From assembly GCA_947359465.1 (NCBI GenBank), contig OX375873.1, positions 130,083,399 to 130,147,398 of the forward strand: 64,000 nucleotides of DNA, written 5' to 3'. The notes beneath the pieces are model-generated. The model was not told the DNA's origin. It worked only from the letters and a program-made list of their open reading frames with translations, and did not search any database. The translations under genes and the position numbers were made by a program. Shown here piece by piece: positions 47,490 to 60,000 of this stretch. The stretch comes from Metellina segmentata (Eukaryota; Arthropoda; Arachnida; Araneae; Tetragnathidae). Every line of letters begins with the position of its first letter. The first letter of the stretch is position 1.

Positions 47490-49495
47490 AAGTAATTAAC
47501 GTCACACTGGAGCAACGCATCGAACTATTGGTGACGGTCCGGGATTGATATCGAAGTGACAGATAGGAGTTCAACACTCGTAATTTTAACCACAGTCAGA
47601 TGACAAGATCCTCTGAGCTGGCAAACTACACTCCAAATTTCTACACCACACCAACGTGAGGACATTTGAGGCAATGATATTTAAAATGCACCAGCATCCA
47701 TGTACACGATGGTTCTTAGTTGGATCGAGTTTCGATCTCACAACGGTTACTAATCCGTTACTCTTTGAATTCGGCTACCGCTGTCCCTATGAAAATAAGA
47801 ATTGTAGACTAGTGGTATAATTGTGAAGTATTCATGGTACCGAAACGTAATCGTTTAATTTTTTTATTTCAACTGGCGAGATCTTTTGAGCTGGCAACCC
47901 ACTATCCAAACTCGTACACCTCACCAACATAAGGACATTTGAGGCAATGAGATTTGAAGTGCACCAGCACCCACGTGCACGATGGTTCTTAGTTGGACCG
48001 GGCTTCGAACTCGCAACGGTTACTAATCCGTTACTCTTTGAATTCGGTTACCGCTGTCCCTATGAAAATAAGAATTGTAGACTGGTGGTATAATTGTGAA
48101 GTATTCATGGTACCGAAACGTAATCGTTTAATTTTTTTATTTCAACTGGCGAGATCTTCTGAGCTGGCAACCCACTATCCAAACTCGTACACCTCACCAA
48201 CGTAAGGACATTTCAGGCAACGAGATTTGAAGTGCACCAGCATCCACGTGCACGATGGTTCTTAGTTGGACCGGGCTTCGAACTCGCAACGGTTACTAAT
48301 CCGTTACTCTTTGAATTCGGCTACCGCTGTCCCTATGAAAATAAGAATTGTAGACTAGTGGTATAATTGTGAAGTATTCATGGTACCGAAACATAATCGT
48401 TTAATTTTTTTATTTCAACTGGCGAGATCTTCTGAGCTGGCAACCCACTATCCAAACTCGTACACCTCACCAATGTAAGGACATTTGAGGCAACGAGATT
48501 TGAAGTGCACCAGCATCCACGTGCACGATGGTTCTTAGTTGGATCGAGCTTCGATCTCGCAACGGTTACTAATCCGTTACTTTGAATTCGGCTACCGCTG
48601 TCCCTATGAAAATAAGAATTGTAGACTAGTGGTATAATTGTGAAGTATTCATGGTACCGAAACGTAATTGTTTAATTTTTTTATTTCAACTGGCGAGATC
48701 TTCTGAGCTGGCAACCCACTATCCAAACTCGTACACCTCACCAACGTAAGGACATTTGAGGCAACGAGATTTGAAGTGCACCAGCATCCACGTGCACGAT
48801 GGTTCTTAGTTGGATCGAGCTTCGATCTCGCAACGGTTACTAATCCGTTACTCTTTCAATTCGGCTACCGCTGTCCCTATGAAAATAAGAATTGCAGACT
48901 AGTGGTATAATTGTGAAGTATTCATGGTACCGAAACGTAATCGTTTAATTTTTTTATTTCAACTGGCGAGATCTTCTGAGCTGGCAACCCACTATCCAAA
49001 CTCGTACACCTCACCAACGTAAGGACATTTGAGGCAATGAGATTTGAAGTGCACCAGAATCCACGTGCACGATGGTTCTTAGTTGGACCGGTCTTCGAAC
49101 TCGCAACGGTTACTAATCCGTTACTCTTTGAATTCGGCTACCGCTGTCCCTATGAAAATAAGAATTGTAGACTAGTGGTATAATTGTGAAGTATTCATGG
49201 TACCGAAACGTAATCGTTTAATTTTTTTTATTTCAACTGGCGAGATCTTCTGAGCTGGCAACCCACTATCCAAACTCGTACACCTCACCAACGTAAGGAC
49301 ATTTGAGACAACGAGATTTGAAGTGCTCCAGCATCCACGTGCACGATGGTTCTTTGTTGGATCGAGCTTCGATCTCGCAACGGTTATTAATCCGTTACTC
49401 TTTCAATTCGGCTACCGCTGTCCCTATGAAAATAATTGTAGACTAGTGGTATAATTGTGAAATATTTATGGTTCCGAAATGTAATCCTCTAAATT
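47490..49495 (-). repeat. SINE-derived satellite, about 273-bp units
   Basis: The marker TATGAAAATAAGAATTG recurs at 47788, 48061, 48334, 48605, 48878 and 49151, with a shortened form at 49425. Spacings are 273, 273, 271, 273, 273 and 274. Each unit has the SINE middle (CTGGCAACCCACTATCCAAA, GTGCACCAGCATCCACGTGC) and tRNA-like head (CAACGGTTACTAATCCGTTA, CGGCTACCGCTGTCC), plus about 90 bp of non-SINE flank. A diverged tail-containing SINE at about 47490-47787 starts the array. Units differ at only a few positions, so amplification was recent. Confidence 0.9.
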
Positions 49496-50560
49496 TTTTA
49501 TTCGGGCTCACCATTATGTATTTAACGTAAATAGTTGCTGAATGTAAAGGTGATACATCCCCTGAGTGAAATATAAAGTTTTTAACTTCTACAATCATAG
49601 GTACGCCTTAAATACTAATTCTATTCTAACTAATAAAACACAAATTTGGAAAAATCCTAATGTTTATCCTTTAGTACCACAAGATTGAAACCAAATCCCA
49701 AAAATGCATTTCTTACTTGCATCGCTCTTTAAAATTACATAAACTTAGTTCGTTACTCTTGAATTTAGCAGCCTACAAAGATTAATAACGAACATTTAAA
49801 AATTATCAAGATTTGCAACTCTTTAAATTTATTCAATAAAATATCTTTATTACTTCTAAACTTATCAATTGAACACGACATGCTGTGGGGAATATATTAT
49901 TTACATTAACACACTATTTGGGTTGCAGTTACAGTCTAATTAGGAAATCAAAAGCTTTGCATTACACCAGACATATCGTCTTATGTAATTAATGTTCGTA
50001 TTTAAATATGAATCTAATAAAAGGAGTGCGGTCTTTATGCATAGGCTAATTTGTGGGTGAACGGGGTATTTTATCCCTTTGAATTTAGATGAATGTGTTA
50101 TGAGGAAGTTGCTGTAAAATATATCAATGGGAAAATATTTGATTTATAAAGCAATGTAATAAAATATAACTAAGATAATATCTATTAAATTCTTCGTATT
50201 TAAGGATTCAGAATGATTTTAGCGTGCTGAATACAAATATACTGATCGAATATTCGAAATCCGCGTGCATTTATATGAAACATTTTATTTAGATAACTGT
50301 AACTTACAATTTGAAATATTATTATAAATCAATAATCACTTGCATAGAAAAATGCAATCATTAAAGTTGTACGGAACATATTTTTTAACTTCAGTTATTG
50401 AAGCTGTACGTAAAATACTTTCTAACTTTGTTTTAACTTTTTCATAGCTTCTACAATTCTTTTCGGATGAAAATGTATACATTTAATTCCTGAATAATAT
50501 ATTGCAATATGCAAAAGGATAAGACTTACACAAACAAAAACGAAATTCCGATGAAAAATT
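49496..50560. other. Gene-free AT-rich stretch
   Basis: No recognisable feature. Confidence 0.4.
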
Positions 50561-50564
50561 GCAG

Positions 50565-52045
<1,481 letters not shown>

Positions 52046-52415
52046 TTTCACTCAACACATTGAATATATTTACATACATTTAGAATATAATTTGATACAT
52101 TTAGAATATATTTAGATATATTTATAATGTATTTAAATATATTTATTATGTATTTAGATATATTTAGAAAATATTTAGATAGATTTTGAACATATTTAGA
52201 ATATATTTAGATTTATTTAGAATATATTTTTTGATATATTTAGAATATATTTAGATAGATTTAAAATATATTTAGATAGATTTAGAATATATTTAGATAG
52301 ATTTAGAATATATTTATATAGCTTTAGAATATATTTAGATATAATAAAATATATTTAAATATACTTAGAATATGTTTAGAATATATTTAGATATATTTAA
52401 AATATATTTACATAT
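52046..52415. repeat. AT minisatellite, ~20-24-bp units
   Basis: Repeated AATATATTTAGATAGATTTAG and close variants over about 370 bp. Confidence 0.9.
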
Positions 52416-55400
52416 GCGTAACTTAGGTATTAAACAATTCATCAAACAGGTTTAATAAACTTTAATTTTCCTGGATGGTACAGTTTTCTGAAGACTGTAG
52501 TACCCTCTTCTTAAAGGTATATTTACAATCGTTTGTGAGTTGAATATTTATAAAGAATTCAGTAATCATTTCTTTCCAATTGAAATTGAATTTTACATCA
52601 CTTATCTATTTCTTCAGCAACTAAGCATTGATAAACAAAATAGACAATTATCGTTGGAGATGCAAACAAGTTTATTCACTATTTACAGTATGAACGTTGT
52701 TTACTAACTAACACATACTTTTCTTAAACATTTGTGCGTCATTTCCAAAAGTCGAATCCTTGTTTTAATGCCCACCAACAAGGTCTACAATCTCTCTCTC
52801 TCTCTCTCTCTCTGCCCTGGGCATCTCAGTTCAACGTTTGAATATCATCGAAGCATGGTGAGCAGTTTAGAACAAAGGTTGAACGCAAATATATTCTCCT
52901 TCCAACACCAATGATGCAATTAGAATCAGTTTCGGAACGTAGGAGGAAACATATGTACACTTGAGAACATCTAAATGATATATGACTATTTTCCAAGAAT
53001 TGCAGACTGGATAAACGGAGGGTTGATGAAAAGAGATTTCAAATTACACACGCATAAACTGTAGTTTTAAAATACAATTCGTTGGATGTTATATTTATCA
53101 TTTCATTTAACTGAAAACCTTCAATAAAAGCTATCCTGCAGTATTTTTGAAACATATTTCCAATAACTCTGTAAGCGGTTGTCAGTGTCCGGATTATTTT
53201 CTTTCTCTCAGAGTTTGTGTGAAAAAACTTTCATCTGTCACCCAATATCCTGACACTTTGTAGCAGTTGTAAAAATGACAGTTTTTATTTTTGATTAATT
53301 CTGTAATTCTGTAGTTTTCAGAAAATTGATACAAGACTTTAGGCAAGTAGGCTGTAAGAGGAAAAGACAATAATTTGTTTTGATTAATTTTTCTCGAACG
53401 CAATCTTTAAGTCATTTGTACGGTTTTCGGTTGTTTATATGTATTCAACACGATGTAATTTTATGTTTGGCTTAATATTTTTATCCCTTTAAAGTTGTGA
53501 AGTGACTAAAAGTACTTCACACAAATTTCTAGACACAACTAAACTATTTAAAATATAAATATATATGATTCTCAAATACAATAAAGCATGTGACATTCGT
53601 ACAAAAAACCTGCACCTAAGGTCAATTGACATATATTTTTTTCTACTAAAGTAGGGGGCTCCGCCCCTTGCTCATCTACACTCGCCTCAGAATGAACAAA
53701 ACTTGTTAGAATAAATTTCACCCTATGCAGGAGTGTACATAAAAAGTACATGTCATATCTCGCGTTGAACAAAACTGAAATTGTAACAGCAAATTGACAT
53801 GATAAGCTCACAAAATATTTTGAAAATTAAAGCATTTATAATTTCATCAAAAACAATAACTGAAACACTATAATAAACAATCTTAATATCCTACACAGTT
53901 ACTTTTTGGAATGAAATAATGATTCCTTTCAGTGTCACGTTAGGAAAATTTGACAAACGGTAAGTAAATTGTATGCATATTGTGAAGTTTGACTGAACTG
54001 TCCCTACGATAATCTTGCAATTTATACGAATTATTAGTTCTGTAGTTAAGAATCGGATTAGAAGAATTCAATCTATTTACGTTTCAAACAAATGTAACTT
54101 TCTTCCTAACAAACTGTCCATTCACTTTTACGCTAGTTCAGGTAGTTCAAGCATTCCAAACGTTGATTTTCATATAAATTAAACCGGTTCTATTTTTAGG
54201 GCATATACTGCTACTATTTGACCATGAAAGTAACTTTAGCTGTTAGTATTGAATTGAAGCAAAAGCGACCCGTTTTTTTTGACAAGAACTAAGAAAAGCT
54301 ATTTGATTTACTTAAAGTTACATTTTATAATCATAAAATGTGCCTTTCTGTTCGACCTACATCCTCCCTCGCTCATACAAGTTCTGAGGTTTCTGGGTAC
54401 AGAACTGATCCAAGTGACGACGATTTTAAATTTCTTAAGGCTACAGTGGGCACTAAATTTTTTTTTAATTCTTTATCTACACATTTACAATTATGTCAGT
54501 TTGTACTTATGTTATAACTAAGACCACATGAAAAATTTGGTGTGTAAAAAATGAATGCTTTTTAAAAAATTTGAAATAAAAATTTTTTGACGGAATTTAT
54601 AAATTTCAAAACGTTGCAGGCGTTGCAATTTTTTCTAAAACTCCAAATTTAGTCCTGATCTTATATCTATAGGCAAATGTTTATTAATTAATGGATACAA
54701 TGTGATGTTTTATATGATAATTTACAAAATATAGGCAAAAATGTAGTTTTATATGAAATTTTCAGAAAATTTAATGACTTGATCAATAAAAAAGTCAAAT
54801 TTCTTCTTTCGAACAATTATTAATACTACAATGCATCCAAGAAACTATAATTACATATTAGAAGAATATTTTTAGAAAGTTTTGTAGCAATTGGATAAAC
54901 ATTGTGACGAATGGAAGATTTTGAATTTCAGTTTCGAGGCAAATTTTTGATTTTGAGAAAAAATACTTTTTTACTGTAAAAGAATATAGCTATATAAAAG
55001 TACTTATATATTAAAAATGTTAGTGATATAAACCTAAATTTGATATAGAAGAACACTATTACAACATAAATACAGGGTAGGCATACTTTATGCTGGAAAT
55101 GTTACTATTTTGTTGCTACGTGGAAACATGTTACTTACAGTGAATTATTCCCAAGTCAAATAACCATAGTGAATACGAAAAAACGTATTTCATCACACTT
55201 ATATTTGCCAAGTCCTTTTGTCATTATAGCACGTGGATTCGTCAATGACAATTTCACCCTACGCACCACATATCTAATTTTGCGTCTGCGAAACATTCTT
55301 ACCTTTTAGGCAATACAAAAGCGTGTATCGAAAATTATTCTTATTTTTTTTCTGCCATTTTTAAACCTTAACACTAGAGTGTTAAGATTTTAATCATGAT

Positions 55401-55438
55401 TTTATTCAAATTATTTTTTTAATCATTGATATAAATCA
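52416..55438. other. Gene-free stretch left of the second gypsy element
   Basis: (TC)n at about 52791-52814. A GGGGGCTCCGCCCC hairpin-like motif near 53656. Fragments at about 54360-54440 and 55230-55320 are related to 23590-23790, apparently split by about 750 bp of AT-rich sequence. A near-palindrome CTTAACACTAGAGTGTTAAG lies near 55367. No gene supported. Confidence 0.4.
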
Positions 55439-55442
55439 CAAC

Positions 55443-55753
55443 TGTAACAAGTGAACTATAGCGCATCGTCAGCTGCAGAGCTATAAACCTCCGAACTAAA
55501 AGTGTGAACCAAAACTAAATCTCACCCCTGCTCCGATCAAGGACACCCTAAGGAGGTCAGGGAGTTAATCGGCGGCGTAGAATGAAGACGCGTCGTAGCG
55601 TCCGTTATGTCGGGTAGTTATGAAAGGTTCTGTTATTAGTATATGTGTTGTGTCCACGTAATGTAAATTAGATTAATAAATGTTTGTGAGTGTAATGAGA
55701 GTTTGTCGCTTGTTTGCCCGCTTCAAGGAGGAATTTCTCAGCACACGGTCACA
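55443..55753 (+). repeat. 5' LTR of second gypsy element
   Basis: Begins TGTAACAAGTGAAC and ends CACACGGTCACA. AATAAA lies at 55675-55680, and the GC-rich middle holds GCGGCGTAGAATGAAGACGC. One mismatch to the 3' LTR was found. Confidence 0.92.
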
Positions 55754-55756
55754 GAA

Positions 55757-55774
55757 TGGCGCCCTAAACGTGGA
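55757..55774 (+). promoter_or_regulatory. Primer binding site, lysine-tRNA-like
   Basis: TGGCGCCCTAAACGTGG starts three bases after the LTR. Insect lysine tRNA would pair with TGGCGCCCAACGTGG, so this matches apart from a small insertion. The tRNA assignment is therefore likely but not exact. Confidence 0.65.
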
Positions 55775-56892
55775 TTACGAACCTGACAAAGATAAGTAAA
55801 TTCTTCTAGAATCCTTACTGCACCTACGTTCTTGCTAAACCTAGCGATGAGCAACTGTAAACTAATACATATTCATCCTGAATAGTGTAAATTAATTTCA
55901 AAACGTCAGGTCGTTCAATTTGAATTAGAAGTTTACAGTGATTCTGTTCCTTTGTTTGAAAATTAATATTCAACCAGAATATTGTTCTTAAAGGTTGCGT
56001 TTTGTACAAAACGAAAGAGTGAAAATATTCCAGATACTATTTGCTGTTTGCGAAAGTAGCGATTTTGTTGTGAGGAAGTAATTTGTTTATGAACAACAAG
56101 TCAGGAAACGTTAATTGCATTTTGTATATTATTTTTATCTGTGTCTGAAAAAGTGAATTCTTTTATTTCGCTTTTGTTGAATTCGAATACTTGCTTTTAA
56201 AATAAGATTTTATAATTTATTTTCATGACTCTAGAAAGTTAATTGTAGGAATTATCGAAATGTTGTATATGCATATTTGAATTATAACAAAAATACATAC
56301 ATTTGTCACTTTTGAGCAATTAGTATTTCTTTTATTTTAGGAAAATGGTGTTTTTAAAAAAGTTTTGAGTATTCTATGCAATATTATTTTATTTGGTATA
56401 TGATTACAGATTGATAACATGGAATATTTTATGTGAACCCACATAATAATTATCAAAGTGCTTTTCATATATATTTATATAACTTTTATGTGAACCTCAC
56501 TCAGTAAATAGGTAAACATCTTTCGTATTAGTTAACCTACAAATGCTTAAGATATACTGTTCTTTAAACATGGTATTTATTGTTTATTTGTACTATATTT
56601 TGATACTTTATTTGAGGTGGATCTCCCACGACATTTTTCTTAATATTTGTATGCCTGCTATTAGCGAATGCTATCATTAATTTACCTAGGTTATACCAAT
56701 TCTTATTTTCTCATTTTTGGAAAACATTAGTATACCCCATACCTTGTGCTACATATGAACACACCTTATATAACTTTTATGTGAACTAGTGTGCAAAGAA
56801 AAGTGTCTAAGTAAATAATTTTAGTATTAATACAAACTTTAGTGGATATTTAGATTGAGACTTTTGAACTGTACTTTACAACTATAGTGACA
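55775..56892 (+). other. Long noncoding leader of second gypsy element
   Basis: About 1.1 kb, AT-rich, no open frame of note. TTATATAACTTTTATGTGAA occurs identically at about 56475 and 56766, and a related TTTTATGTGAACCC near 56430. These could be duplicated promoter or packaging sequence; function unknown. Confidence 0.55.
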
Positions 56893-57039
56893 ATGGCTTA
56901 TCTCGGCAAGGCAAAAAAGGTCGATCTTCAGAGTTTGGTTGTAGAACTTGGTGAAAACGTGGATGATGACTTAAAAGTCTTAGATCTAAAGAAAATAATT
57001 TTGGAAAGTAAAGAGTACCAAAACGACAAAGAATTGTGA
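56893..57039 (+). pseudogene. Gag N-terminal segment, cut off by a frameshift
   Basis: The ATG at 56893 opens 48 codons starting MAYLGKAKKVDLQSLVVELG and ending at TGA 57037-57039. Its end runs smoothly into the main frame from 57036 if one base is re-read, so the polyprotein very probably began here. Either one base has been lost at the GAATTGTGAAG site or translation slips by -1. Helical, Leu-rich N termini of this type are usual in the arthropod elements related to this one. Confidence 0.65.
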
Positions 57040-60000
57040 AGAATTTATTAGACACACACACAATTGTGTCAACAAGGATGGAAGAAGAATCCAAACTCTT
57101 GACAGAGCAAAGATTACTGAGAGAGCAAGAAAAACAGGTTCAAGACTTTGAACTTGAAAAGTTACGGATTCAGCTAGAATCTCAACGTATGGTAGAGGCC
57201 TCTGCTTCCCAACCTGTAATGCACCCTTCCATGAGAATGGATCTCCAAAAAATTTTGCCACAATTCAAGCCTGAAGAAGATGACATGTCCTTGTTTCTAG
57301 TCTTATTTGAGAGACAAATGAAGTTCTTAAAAATTGACGAGAGTATGTGGGTGACTCATCTATTAGGACTTTTCCCTTCAGAGATCTCAAAGCTGATAGC
57401 CAGGGAACCTGAAGTAAAATCCCATGACTATACACACATTCGAGGTATACTCCTTCAGCGTTTTAAACTGACAGCTGAAAAGTTCAGAAAGCTCTTCAGT
57501 CAACATAGAAAGTCTGCAGATTGCACATGGAAAGAGTTTTACTTTGAACTAAGGAACTATTTTGAAGGCTGGATTACTGAACTGGGTGTCACTACCTTTG
57601 AAAAATTACAAGATCTGATTATCTCAGATCAAATGAAGAAAAGATGCAACCCTGAGTGCCGAGAACATTATTTAGATGATTGGGAAAATTTGATTTCTCC
57701 CGATTGCCTAGCTGAGAAGCTTGAAACTTATGACTGTCTCAGAAACAACAAAAAAGGAAGCTCATCCCCTCCAATTCAAAGTAAAGCATACAACGGTAGA
57801 GATGAAATTATCAAGCCTGTACCGTTCAAAAAAACAAATCAGGCAAACAGAACTAGTCGAATAAAGGTTGGTGACAATCAGGAGCGACCAGCTCGGACTT
57901 GTTATGGTTGTGGAAAAGTCGGATTCATTAAAGCTAACTGTCCAGTTTGCAATCCTTCCACAAAATTTGCCTCAGCTCGTTTTGAGAAGATTCAAATTGA
58001 TAGACCTGCCATGTCTAATGAAGTTCCAGTTATGAATATTACGATAAATGGAATATTCGGCACAGCATGTGCAGACAGTGGAGCAAGTCACTCTATCGCA
58101 GGCGAAAGATTGTACCATATTCTTCAAGATGAAGGAGTAGTATTCGAAAAGTACTTTCGCTCAGTGACCCTTGCTGATGGAAGTCAGACAGAAAAGGAAG
58201 TTCAAACAGCCTGTGTAATTCTATGTCTGGAAGGACGTTCCTTTCAATTAACACTTTTTGCCCTCCCAGAGGCGAAAGGAAACCGTACATTACTTGGAGC
58301 AGATTTTTTGAAGAAAGCAGGTGTTGTTCTAAATCTTCGTGACCATGCTTGGTTCTACACTGACAAGCCAAAGGAACATTTCCCTTTCGTTGCGAGTGCT
58401 CAAGTCCACTCCTGTGATATTAAAGAAAATGTTAAACCAGAAAATCCATATCTCCTTCGTCCCGATGAAGGGGAACATTTAAGTGAAGATCAGTGCAGAA
58501 GATTAAATGCACTTCTAATTCACTATGAAAATAACTTCAGTCCGGGGGGAGAACCAACACCTTACATCGAACACCGGATCGACACCGGTGATGCTCCTCC
58601 AGTTGCTACTGCTCCTTACCGGTTATCCCCTGTGAGAAAAGAAATTTTGAAGAGAGAGATTGATGCACTTCTCTCATCCGGAGTAATAGAAGAATGTGAC
58701 TCTCCCTACGCAGCACCTGTGGTCTTGATACCCAAGCCAAATGGGGATTTCCGCCTTTGTATCGATTACAGAAAATTGAATTCAGTAACTAAGTCTGATC
58801 CATACCCTCTTCCGCGTATGGATGATCTCTTGCAAAATGCTAAGCAAACTGCCTTTATGTCTACCATAGACTTAAAGTCAGGATATCATCAGGTGAAGAT
58901 GTATCCTCCTGATAAAGACAAGACAGCTTTTGTTTGTCAGTTTGGAGTTTTTCGATTTACTCGAATGCCATTTGGATTAAAAACAGCCCCTGCCACATTC
59001 CAAAGACTTATGGACATTTTCCGAAATGGACTAAAGGTCAGATCTCTAGCTTATCTGGATGATATTATTGTGATGTCTGCAACCTTTGAAGAACACCTGG
59101 AGGACCTGCGGTTAGTCTTTGACCGACTCCAAAAGTTCCATCTGCATGCCAACCGAACTAAGTGTCATTTTGCTTGCTCCAAAGTCAAATATTTGGGACA
59201 TTACATCACGAGTTCTGGAGTGGAAATAGACCCTGCTAAGGTGGAAGCCATTGTACAGATCCCTTCTCCCAAGAACGTGAAGCAAGTGCAGAGCTTTCTT
59301 CAAACTTGCAGTTGGTATCGTCGTTTTATTCCCCAGTTTGCTGAGACCTCAAGGCCTTTGAGCAATCTCACCAAGAAGCAAACACCTTGGAAGTGGGGAC
59401 AAGACGAACAGACAGCATTTGAATCGTTGAAGCATAGCTTAATTTCACCGCCCGTGCTGAAACAAGTAGATGAGGATAAACCATTTGTCCTCAGAACTGA
59501 CGCTTCAGGCTATGCTTTGGGCGCAGTCCTTATCCAAGGACAAGGATCTGAAGAACATCCAATCGAGTATGCTAGTCGTCTGCTAACCCCAGCAGAGAGG
59601 AACTACTCTACTACAGAACGCGAAGCCTTATCAGTCGTTTGGGCGCTGGACAAATTTAGAGGCTATGTCGAAGGAGCTGAAATAACAGTATTTTCAGATC
59701 ATCAACCCTTGAAATGGTTGTTGAGCCTGAAATCACCAACCGGTCGACTCGCAAGATGGGCCCTTCAGATACAGTCTTACAACATCAAAGTTGAATATCT
59801 TTCAGGAAAAGCAAACGTCATTGCAGACATGCTATCCCGCCCTTCATGTACACATGGAAGGCCCACTTGTGACATTTGTTCTGTTACCATTATTGATCTG
59901 CCATCCAGGAAGGCAAATGACATACGTGAAGGACAATTGAAAGACGATGACTTGAAGAAAATCATTGACTGTTTTGAGAGTGTCTCCAAGGACGAAAACT

